Of a stretch of DNA of 64,000 bases, positions 40,501 to 52,500 are shown piece after piece. The DNA is taken from the NCBI GenBank assembly GCA_964017125.1, contig OZ024902.1, positions 35,685,676 through 35,749,675 of the forward strand. The letters run 5' to 3'. The notes beneath the pieces are model-generated. The model was not told the DNA's origin and did no database searches. It worked only from the letters and a program-made list of their open reading frames with translations. Numbering within the stretch: the first letter of the stretch is position 1; each line of letters starts with the position of its first letter. The position numbers were made by a program, and so were the translations under genes. The DNA comes from Flabesymbios commensalis (lineage: Eukaryota > Annelida > Polychaeta > Terebellida > Flabelligeridae).

Positions 40501-43500
40501 TTGGCTACAAATCATTATGTGCAATATCAAATTTTCGCAACTGTTATTAAACTGTTCTTAACATTACCACGTAATTGTTACCATTTGAAATACTGTACTC
40601 TTTGCGACCAGAGACTTAATTACATTATGGCTTCTACATTTTACATATATGCATTTGTAGGGTTACTCTGGTGTTCAATAATGAACATGAACTCCATTCA
40701 TGTTGCAACTATTACATATAAAGAGCTCGCATATATTTTTTGTGAAAGTTCCACTTGTCTGCGATATAAACTAAAGAATTCAGGACTGTGCAACAAAGTT
40801 GTCTTTTTGGCGATATGCATCACTTTCGTGGGAATCGACCATATATATGTTTTAACAAAATAAATGAATCCTGAATCCTATCCACAGTGGTTCCCAAGAG
40901 TCGATATTAGGGCCCTTGTTATTTACCATTTACATGAATGATATCCCAAACGCAAATCGTTTATTCAAATCTAAAATCTATGCTGATGGCACCCTTATCG
41001 CCAATTTATATAAAAAATTTCTGCTAAATATGATTCTAAACTAAATATTGATCTATTAAAAAAATAATCAAGGAGAATCAGTTACTGGTTATTAGTTGAT
41101 AAGCTGTCCCCAGAAAATCTGAAATGAATTCTAAAAATAAACAATACAATAATAGAATGTGTGCATGAAATTAATTACCTGGACATTATTATCAATTAAC
41201 ATTTAAAAAGGAATGCACATGTTAATAAAATAGGAAAACACACCTGCCTGGGTGGAATGCAGTCGTAACAAGCTTATTTTTTCCAAAATTAACTCCTGTA
41301 TAAGAACTGTCCAAGAATCCCAGTAGAAAGTTATCTGCTAATAAAGTCCTATCAATTGAATGACTGGTGAGCCAACATTAACCAGCATTAGGCGTTGGCT
41401 ACGTTTCAAAATATGCCAGGAAACGTCCACGTGTGGGTTGAAATGTGTTTTTAATCACGAGATACGGATCAAAATCAAGTTCTGTCACAAAGTACGAGAA
41501 ACTCCACGAGATAAACGGAAGGGGCCACGTAAACATAAAATAATAAATCGCTTCACCTAAACTATAAAGTATAACCACAAGTAATTCTGGTCAGATGCTT
41601 CTAAAAACGGATATCAGATCGTTGATTTAAATGTATTTAGTAGGACTGCCCTGTTATTGACATATTTCTACAAATCCATCTATATTGCATATTATGTTTT
41701 TTTTACCCTCCTGTTTACTAATACTACTCTAATTGTTCGACCATGTGTCATTGTGACCAATATTGGTTCAAAGTATGCGTCACATATATTTTTGAATAAG
41801 ATATAATATATATAGACTGTTATAACTAAATTTATGTTATTATGTGTCATTGTCCATATTTTGATCTGTCCAGCTACCCGATGAGAGCATACGTGTGCGT
41901 GAATTTCTGGAAGCCATTCAAGGAGTAGTCAGTGGACAGTGGTTCAGCGATCCATATGTGGTGAGTTGTTCATATCATCATTATAGTCACAATAATAACC
42001 TATCTACCATCAAGCAGCCTATTTTTTTTTAATTAGTATATATAGTTTTGTTTAGAAATTTCAATTTAATTTTTATGGAGTTTTTTTTCTATTTTTGAGC
42101 AATTCGCCAGAACGTTTGCTGTTAATCACTAGTGATAGGCCTATATAGGCCGATCACATTCATTTCACCGTGCAAATTTTCGCTACGTGAATAATTTATA
42201 TTAAGAATACTGCCCTGCCTATACCAGTGTTGCTGCTAATTATGTACAGCACGGGGTGAAACTACAGTAGGGTTGTTATTGGTGGGCGCTCCCTCCCTCG
42301 CTATTAAATACGATTCTAGTGCCTTAAGGGTATAAGCAGCTACGTCACGGGAATATGCATGTCTGGTTGTAGGCCCAGCTGTGTAGTTAGTATCTCTTAA
42401 GGTTAATTATATTATAATAGTATAGTTAGCCGTCGTCGATCCTATATAAATACTGCCCACCCCCGGCTGAGCCCCGGCTGACCTAGAGGTAGGTCTACTT
42501 GGTTCGAATTGTTGTGCATATACAGTGCAACAAACTGTTCAAAGGCCTGGCGTGTGCAGTGCTGTCTATGGAAGTGTGCTCTATAATCAGCCATTAAAGT
42601 CATTTGATAAGAGTTATTCCCGACATCGGGCTTCCTTCTGTTGCGATATTGCCATGATATGACTGTGAAACAGCGATGTAAAACAATATTCACTCACCAT
42701 AAATACTACACTATGTCGTGTATTATTAGTTCTATATCATATGTATTATGTACTGCTCTGCAAAGCCAAAAAACAGTATCTGCTTACTTGTAAAGTAAGC
42801 AGATACTGCTTTTTGGCTGCATAGTTCATCGTATTGATAATAGGTGAATTACTGTTGTATACATTGCCAGTAGTGGTCTATCTATTCCTTGCAAAGTTCA
42901 TTGAAATTTCTTTCAGTAACTAATAGCTAAATACAAATACAACTTTAGTAAGCGTAGTTCAAGGCCAATTCCCAGGAAAATGACAGGGTTTCCGCCAGGG
43001 GGGTCCGGACCCCCCCCCCCCCACTCAGAACCACAGGGGGGATATCCCCCCCTTGTTGGCAAGAAAAAATAAAATATTTTCCATATTTTACTTTCATTTC
43101 AGTTAAAATAGGCCATTTTAAGCACCAAAATTAAAAAACTCCGATTTTTTTTTCTCCCGTTTGGACCCCCCCTCTCAAACATTCCTGGTGGAAACCCTGA
43201 ATGGCATGTTTTTGTTTTAGCTCTGTTATATATTTTTCAGTGTTTAAAGGCAACATTCCGATAGATTACAATTTTTAGAAACATCCGTTGGCAAATCAGA
43301 TTTCGAAAAAAAATATATTATGACAAAATGGCGGTCATTAATTACATTTTTGTCTTTTTTAGATCCAGCCGTATTATAATCCACTTGTCCCATTTGACAG
43401 GAAAATGACATCGAGTCACCAATTTTAATATTACCTTCTAAATATATTTTTTTTTAAATAATTTTTAACTCGTATTAGGACAAGTATGTAAGGCCTCAGA

Positions 43501-46500
43501 TGTATCACATCGTCAAAGACGTTTACGAGTTTAATTATAACATAATCGGAGAATCACCGCTTAACGGCGCTTTCCTGACTGGTCTCACATTTCCAAACAG
43601 TCAACACATCTAAGCTCGGTCAGTTGACATGTTTTAAATCTTTGCGGGACATCGTCAAAATACACAGGCACTATTCATGGGATGTTCGTTGCTAGTGTAG
43701 TGACAAAATGGAAGGGATTTTCCTCAGTGTCGACCATTCCAAAGAAAAAAACAAATCAACATCGGACCCTTCAGCGAACAGGTTTTATTGCCAAACCCAA
43801 TATAATTAAAGACATGGTTGTTCGAAACTGTATGAACATTCCGAAATTATACACATTTACCGGGTACATATCTCTTTCAAATGGAGGGTGGAGAAAGAAA
43901 ATATAGATTTACGATGATATAAGCCTAAATAACACAATTTTAAACTGTGAAACTTCCTAAGTTAAAAGCACTTGGGAATGGGCCTTTGATAATAGACAAA
44001 GAGAATAATAATATAAGCTATAAAAACTAAAATATAAATGAAATGTAGATTATAATATATTTTAATATACATTTCTAGGTTATATATTTCGATTTATATG
44101 ATGATCGTGACTGGATAATTTAAAAATGTGAGTGAAATGTGAAACTTTATTTAGTTAAAAATTCCATGCGGGGATTGGTATAAGGAAAATAAACAACACA
44201 GTTTGATTTTTTTGTTGGACAGTGATTACGATATAATTATCCCATGATATATTTGCAGGCACACTACTTCCAGACACATACTGATGTAATTCACCTTTCT
44301 GACCTAAATGACTACCTAAGCTCGGAACAACAGGCCGTAAGTGACATAATAGGCTTACTTTATATTATTTAAACTTAAAAATATACAAGGATTTCCCTTG
44401 AATATATAAACTCACATTCATTAAATTTACATTAAAATCCATTAAAATTTGTAAATTGATATTATAAGACAATCGCAGCTGTTTCGTTACCTTATACATG
44501 TATTTTTGTCTCAAAGATATTACCCGATCGGTATTTTATATTGAATTCAAAGTTTTAACACGACAAAAGACATTTGTACTTTAACCCATACAACGCTAAA
44601 TTAAATATTGTAGATCAGGTTATTTTCACGTGTTCAAATTTTCGCGAATTTCTGATTTTGGGACTATTCACGAAATTTGGAACTCGCGAATTTTCCTTTT
44701 TTTTTAGTAGCGCTATTATGATAATAATTTTAGCGAGATTCTTGAATTCGCGAACTTGTCCTCCTCGCGAAAATTAAAACTTCGCGAATATTACCAGATC
44801 TACAGTAACTTAAATTTCCACCCACTTGATGTTGTGTCTAGCTACAACGACCCACAACTTCAAGTGGGTGAAAATGACTCATATTTGTTTAATTGGAGAC
44901 CAACCATTTGCAAATCTTATGTTTAAGCGCTCAGTTCGTTCCCAATAACAGTTATGATCGGCTAATTAAATGGATTAAAGACGACTGTAGTCGTGCTTAG
45001 CGCTTTACGGCTGATTGTGGTATAGAAAAATTATGAAGACCAAAGATTTTAATCATTAATTATAGCTACATTGTTGTTATTTCATATAATTATACATCTA
45101 TGCTCTTTGGAAGACAAAGTGTTGCTTCATGTTGTATAAAATATCATTATGTATCTATACCAACCCGAATGAACGATCAATCACTCCGATTGTGGAAGTG
45201 GAGAACTGTAAGAAATTTATGTAGAAGTTGTCCCGCTTTGGCAACAAATTTCACGTTTCTAAGGTGAAGTTCTCAACCAATATTGCAGCGATGTCCATGC
45301 GATTTTTTTCCATAGTAAAGGTGTGATTTGCGAATGTTGTCGTTTGTCTGCTAGCTGGTCCAGAAACCAGCCAGGTGGGCGATAGTTTGTCCAAGCTGTC
45401 GGATCACTGGTGTTAAATCAATGTTGGTGAGCATAAACAATATCCTGTAAATTTGTGTGTTCTACTACACTACATTGCTCCTTTAAATCAGCAATATTGC
45501 ACTGTACGCACAATTATTGTAATGTGGGTACAAACGATGCTCTGAATGCTCCAAGTGACGGCCAGTGTCTCTTGAATGCAGACAGATATCTCAGAAACAT
45601 TGAACGTAACCACAGTCGTTCTCACCCCAGCATACGTTCCTTTGATGGTATATGCAGTACCTCATACATCTTCAAGAAAAAGCCAGCGACGTGTCGAGAT
45701 GCTGAATCACCTCTACAAAGATGTGAAGACAGTCACCATCTACACTTTGTTGAAACAGGTTGCTCTGCCAGAGACCTTACTGAGGATGGTGTTCACCTAA
45801 TAAGAAAAGTGGTAAAGTTAAAGTTGCCAACGCCATTCTACAATCGCTTCGGGATTTCAGCAAGCCCTTTTTCTAGCAAGTCCTTTGCTCTCAGGAAGCA
45901 TCAGACATTAATCTACAAAGACAATTATGTAACTCTGAACAATCTCATGAAAAAGTAACCGAAAATAAAATAGTTTTAAATTCTGAACAATCACCACCCT
46001 GTATTCAATCACCATGTAAAAGACAATTGGGACTTGTTCACATTGTGGTAAACTGTGCACGCACTGATGAGATACCTTGTACTTTGCAAAATCATGATGT
46101 GGATAACGCAATCAATTCGCATATTTTTCCAATCTTTAATAAAGGTATTCGTTTAGCATGTCACAATGTAAATAGATTGGTGACATCAGTAATGATCAGT
46201 TACCTCAGACAAACTTGAACAACCTAAAATATAGTTAAAATGTAGACTAATAAGCCACCGGTTGATGTAGGCCTATATGGTATTCCTAAATCATTTCTTA
46301 ACAGTTCGATTTCTGATGATTTTGTAAATGTGAAGGGTTTTAGAACGGTCAGAAAAGACCGCTCATATAGTATTGGATGGGGGGGGGGGAGTTGTCCTAT
46401 ACATTGAAAACAATATTGAATATAAAAGAAGGGTTGATTTAGAAGACAATTTATGTTTTACAGTAGAAACAATTTGGGTGGAATTGAAATTAGCTTGTAA

Positions 46501-49500
46501 GCATATATTATTATGTCTTGCGTAGGCCTACAGGCCACTTAAATATAACTCTACATTTACTAATCAGTGGATTCAATCAGTAAAACAGTGTCTCGTATTA
46601 GTCAGCCAGTCATCCAAGGCTATCGTGTCACCATGTGCAAATCTGTGTTACAAGCAATCTATCTATCCAGATATGTTCTTTAGATACCAGAGATGAGCGC
46701 TAGGGCGCATAACAATTTTTTACAGTCCTGGAAAGAGTTTAAAACTGAAAAACAAAATGGCCGCCAAATTCATTATGAAAATGTACTATTATTCCATATA
46801 TCCCGAGCCCCTATCGTCAATGACACTTGTATATCTACATTTTCAAGGTGGCAATCTATCAAAAAGCAATCCATTGTGTTTATTTAAAGCGATTTACTCA
46901 TTTGCAGCTATTTGTTATTAGTTATTGCAAAAATAACAAGCGATTATTAGTGAAAATCTAGCTTTTTGCTAAATTTTATCAAATCTTCATGCTGCTGCTA
47001 CCATTATCATGTTTTAACCATGTTTTCGTGGTCAGTAATATATTTAATTATGATTTCAAAATGATTTCATGGATATTTGGTAGCATATTACATCATGTTA
47101 TGCAAGTATTACCATAATATTTAATATTTAAGAGCCACCAGTCACCTATAATCAGTAATGTTGACGTCTCAAATTTCAAGATTAAATAAAAAAAATGGCT
47201 AATATTATACCTAAACAAATAATAAAACTGTTTGGGCAATATGAGTCATATGTTGCTTTGACACGGACATCAATCGGTAGGCGGAGCCAAAAATAGGATT
47301 TGGTGGTAGGTTTTCTACCCACAGGAGTAATTGACATAAACAAACGCATAAAAAAAAATCGCCTAAAAAAGCCCTATGAAAAACGACGGTAACCACCCGC
47401 TCTTTTTTGTGTATAGGATTTTAAGTTGCTGTTGATATTTTAGTGGCATGTGAGCAGATCTCCTTGATAGTACGCGTGTGGCAGCTACAACAAGTCAGTG
47501 ATCGAAAGTTTTCCTTTCCTACACATTCGCATTGGTGAAGTATTCATATGGGTACAAATTTGATGAAAATGAATATGCAGAGATCTCAGAGATCCATAAT
47601 TATTGCGCTGTTGCTGAACTCTTCTTTTGAAGTGGTTACAAGCTTATGTAGATACAGATTCGTTATCCCTTCACTCGACTGAAGGGTGTGTGCTCATTTC
47701 TTCGAAGCATATTTATATATTACCCAAGAGTTTATCCAGCTGTACAGGTGAATATGGTAGATGAATTGATGGATGGATGGTATTTACACGACAAAAGTGA
47801 CTCTAATGAGCATTATATATGTGTTGATGTATAGAAGATCACATTGATGACGATAAGGACGTGATAATGAAGCTCACGCTCTGTATCGCTCGATACATTG
47901 TATTTACAACATATATAATTAATTATTTGTACCAAAACAAGTAGATACTGGGTTAGACAATTCAGCAGAATACACGACCTTAGTCTGTTGCGATGCTTCA
48001 TATCAGATCATTAGCGTAAAGATGAGTGAGATGAGTAGATTCTAGCTAGAAGATGCGCCTTCATCGGTATGAGCAGAATTGTTATACCTACCTACCAACT
48101 AGAATTGTTCCTGATCACCCAGGAATTTTCTTGTTGGTCTGAAGGGTTAATTCCCCAGAGCCTACACATAATTGTCTGAGTTATACGGCAGCAGCCGCTG
48201 CGTGGGTCAGCTCCATCACAGACTGATGTCCCATAGACCAATGGCAAATCCACAAACATTGATTGAAGCGTCTACAAATTGTCCATGAACTAGAACAGGC
48301 TATTGGCAGGAGAAAACTTTGTTCTCAGAAGAATTCTTCTTTACATCGCCTTGTGCGCATTATCACAATATGCTATATTATGTCAATATCTCGACAGAGG
48401 AAATGATGGATAACATCTTAAGCAATACTGCACACTCCATGTTTTTCAAAACGTTGATGCACAAACGTAAGGCACAACCACGATGACAAATATCCGGCAT
48501 AGTCGGAATCAGAAATCAGTATCTCAGTTTTGATCCACAGCCTATTTTTTGTCCCGAAGAGAAATGGTGTTTAAAGGCCGATGTAAGCGAATAATTAGGG
48601 CCTAATCATATTCGTATGTCATGTTGTGGTTAGGCCCTATGGTGTGCATTTGATCCCATCATGCTCAGCTTTCAATGAGAGATGTAGTACTGTTGAAATC
48701 AACTTAGAAAATGGTGCCCTAATTAAATGTAGTGACTGGTACAACACAGCAATCATGAATTGCTTGGTCAAAATAAACTAATCTTTGATTACCAACCTGC
48801 CTGTGACAAAGCCAAAGGTAGAGTTGCAGACTTGCAGTGGCCTGTTCTCAAAAAGTATTATAGTGTTATTGTTGTGATATGTGACTTCCATGTAGTTTGT
48901 GAGGGTTATCAGATAACACATGGAACGATGGAAGAATTCGTGTTAAATCCAGTAGGTTTACCAAAGCAACACAAGCAAGCATCCATGACAAGTCTGACTA
49001 CAAAGTCCTGAGGTGGCATAGCAAAAAAATGCCATCTAGTCATTTTTGCATCACTTTAGCAGCCCTTGGCTGGCTGACTATATCCGCTTATTCATACTTA
49101 TTGGTAGTCTATGGATTTTGTAAATCAGGTTATAGCCTAGACTGTGCATGGAGTCTATAGATTTTGTAAATCAGGTTATAGCCTAGGCTGTGCATGGAGT
49201 CTATGGATTTTGTAAATCAGGTTATAGCCTAGGCTGTGAATGGAGTCTATGGATTTTGTAAATCAGGTTATAGCCTAGACTGTGAATGGAGTCTATGGAT
49301 TTTGTAAATCAGGTTATAGCCTAGGCTGTGCATGGAATCTATGGATTTTGTAAATCAGGTTATAGCTTAGGCTGTGCATGGAGTCTATGGATTTTGTAAA
49401 TCAGGTTATAGCCTAGGCTGTGAATAGAGTCTATGGATTTTGTAAATCAGGTTATAGCCTAGACTGTGAATGGAGTCTATGAATTTTGTAAATCGGGTTA

Positions 49501-52500
49501 TAGCCTAGGCTGTTTATGGAGTCTATAGATTTTGTAAATCAGGTTATAGCCTAGGTTGTGCATGGAGATTAGACTAATTGATCAAAACTATCAAAAGCCG
49601 AGATTAATCCGTCCCCTTTCCCCTAGACTAGACTAGTCTAGTACTACCCACAAAGAATCCTAAAATTAAGATCATTTTAACTTGCTCTTACTTGCATTAG
49701 AAAAGTTAAGATGATCTTAACTAGGCCTATATATAGGCCTAAGGTATATATAGTCAGATTCACATTAAATTCATCAACCAGGATTATTGAATTTCGTGGA
49801 TTTCTCAGTCAATTCTCAACCTATTTTCATTAAATTTTACACACACTATTTCCCATTCATGTCGTGACTACCCTGAGAATTTTTGATAAGTATTTTAGAA
49901 GTGAGACCATTTGACTAGTAAAATTCAGAGACGAAGCTAATGGGTTTATAATTATAGAGAGCAACATTTGTATTTATTTACTACATGTTAAATGGTCTAA
50001 CTTCCCAAATACCGGTTCTTATCAAAACTTTGCGAAACTTTCAGGGTAGTCACGACATAAATGGAAAATAGTGTGTGTAAAATTTCATGAAAATTGGTTG
50101 AAAATTGACTCAGAAATAGTCTAGGCGAAATTCATTCACCAAGGTTAATGTGAATCCGATTAGGCTACTATTATATAGTCGGATTCACATTAAAGATTCA
50201 TACAGCTGTGAAGTGCGCATGTGTGGGACGGTCAAGTGTAGGCCTACATTAGCCTATAGAGTACACTTTGACAGCATTAATATCAGCGACTGAACTGATC
50301 ACAAGATACTACTCCAAAGAGAAATTGGCCCAATGCTGTTTTAATGTTGGACCAACGTCTGCGACGTTAGCCAACATTGAACCAATATTTGTTGGGTGTG
50401 CTGTGTTGGCTGGAAAAGCTCTTACTGTCAATATCCTGGAGGTCAACTGTTTCCAGTCCCCCACGGTAACACAACCTAAGCCCACATGAGAGAAATGGTG
50501 AATTGTTTCCTCATAGATGTCGTTCAAGTATATAGAGTTTATATGACTTGTGAACTTGCTCTTAAAGCGGCGATGGGTATGAAACGCTTATAGTATTATT
50601 ATCAAAATTCTTGGCTGATAACTCTGGATGTGGGGTGATATGTCATTGTGGAATGTCCAGGGGCCACTGTTGCATACTGGGGACCACATTGTCCCACGTA
50701 TCTTGACAGTTGACTGTACCTTTAACTGTGGTGAATGAATTTCGCTGATTTTCAGTCAATTCTCAACCAATTTTCCATTCATGTTGTGACTACCCTGAAA
50801 TTTAGATAAATATTTAAGAAGTTAGACCATTAGATTTAGACATATTATAAATAAATAATGTTGCCCTCTAGACTATATATAAAGTTAAACCCATTAGCTT
50901 CGTCTCAGAATTTTATCACATGTGAAATGGTCTAACTTCTAAAATAGTTATCAAAACTTCGCGAATTTTTTATGATAGGCCTGGTCACGACATGAATGGA
51001 AAATAATGTGTGTGAAATTTCTTGAAAATTGGTAGTTAGCAAGTACTCCCCTACACCATGTTCCGTAACACGTTGTTGTGGAGGGTAGACTAGTCTAGTC
51101 TTGCTAACTAGAAAATTGGTTGCAAATTGACTGAGAAACATGCGAAATTCTGAATATATAGTCTCCAAGAAGGTTAGACAGAAATTCCGTCGCTGGCTGT
51201 CAGTGAAAAGCCATGAGGACTGTTGCACAGGTTAGGCCTACAAGAAGGTGACCAAGTTAAAACGTGTTTTATACAGGTAGCCTACCTGCAAAAATTCTAC
51301 TGGTTGAAGCAGTTCTGTGGACACAATGTTATGATCTGCGTATAGCCCTACTTAGCTTAGGCTTAGCCCTAACATAGACATATAGTCATAGACTCATAGG
51401 CTTACTCATAGTCACTAGACTAGGTTTACCTTGCACTTGGTACTGGTAGCGTTAGCACAAATATTTTTAGGCTAAGATCAACGGCTAAGCCTAAGATAGA
51501 CCAATATAATAAACAGCTGTGTGACATGAGCAATTCATTGAGTGCTCGTGAATTTAAACCACAGTGCTACATTGGTGACGTCCCAATTCAATTTTAATGT
51601 GGTGACACTGTATGCCTATGCAGTCTTGTGACGTCACACTATAGAAGTTTCATGGTGCCCATAGATGAGAATACATGTCAGCATAGAACTACGCTCTGCT
51701 TCATAGGATCTGGTTTAATTTGCTAAACTAGTACAGCGGCCTATGCGAGCTGCTGCAATATAGCGCTACTAAATTAGGTGCCCAGGGCTATCTTAACATG
51801 TAATATTTATGTGGAACAGTTTCTCTGAACACATGGTTATCTTATATTCCTTTCTTTAGCCCCTCCACACTTTTGCTGCCTATTTTCCCTTGGTAATATA
51901 TATAATATAGTCTAGACTATGAAATTAAAATAATTATTTGTCATGCACTGTATAGGCTAATATTTAGGTGTCCGCCTTTTAGTCAGAAGGCCCATTAGTC
52001 AGAAGGCCCATTAGTCAGAAGGCCCGTTAGTCAGAAGGTCGGGAAGCCATTATTAACTGTCCATGTTTTCCAGTGGGATGGTGTTGATTATTCCTAACAG
52101 TTTCGTCAGGAATAATCAAGTAAACAAGCTAAAAACTTTGAGATGTCCGGGCTCCCACTGGGAAGTGTGACATTTCAGAAAGGAAATCGTATAGTCGGAC
52201 TCAACTATGGTGAAGGATTTTCGCTGATTTCTTAGTGAATTCTCAAACACTTGTCATGAAATTTCACACACTACACTACAGAGTTTTAGGTATCGCAGAC
52301 GTCAGACCATTTTGACATGTAATGAAATTCTGAGACGATAGAGGACAGGGGCGTAGCCAGGGTTATGAACATGTGTACGCACAAAGCTAGGGGTAGGAGT
52401 GGATTTTCCCTAATTCATGGCTGCCATCTTATGGGGGAACCCCCATACCCGCTGCGCGCAGCTCAGCGGACACGGCGGGGGGTCTCCCCCGAGGAAAATT

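Larger units (their letters stand above)
37080..41350 (+). pseudogene. LINE (CR1/Jockey-like) reverse transcriptase fossil, split by two insertions
   Basis: Three RT-bearing pieces lie in order on the + strand. About 37127-37390 has KKTIANSFNKYIANIGITLA, then SPGVDDLST. About 37650-38098 has NVIPLFKKGDA-like text, FRKNHSTKLAALNMLNDV and NGNTPFAVYLDFSKPFDTL. About 40880-41350 has ESILGPLLFTIYMNDIPNA and SKIYADGTLIANL, where the catalytic YADD reads YADG. A TTAA-type MITE sits between pieces 1 and 2. A 2.5-kb TIR element plus about 215 bp sits between pieces 2 and 3, where about 70 RT residues are missing. Several stops and frame changes show it is dead. Confidence 0.75.
41961..44258. other. 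Gene 2 intron 2
   Basis: It holds the tight hairpin and the hAT-like MITE. The remainder is AT-rich and shows no exon or recognisable element. Confidence 0.5.

Noticed and set aside
48760-49011. 83-codon frame with LQWPVLKKYYSVIVVICDFH
   Set aside because: It could be a transposon remnant or chance. No recognisable domain, splice signals or neighbouring exons; left unassigned.
49106-49567. CRISPR-like regularly spaced repeat
   Set aside because: There are no distinct spacers: the units are contiguous 46-bp tandem copies in an animal genome.
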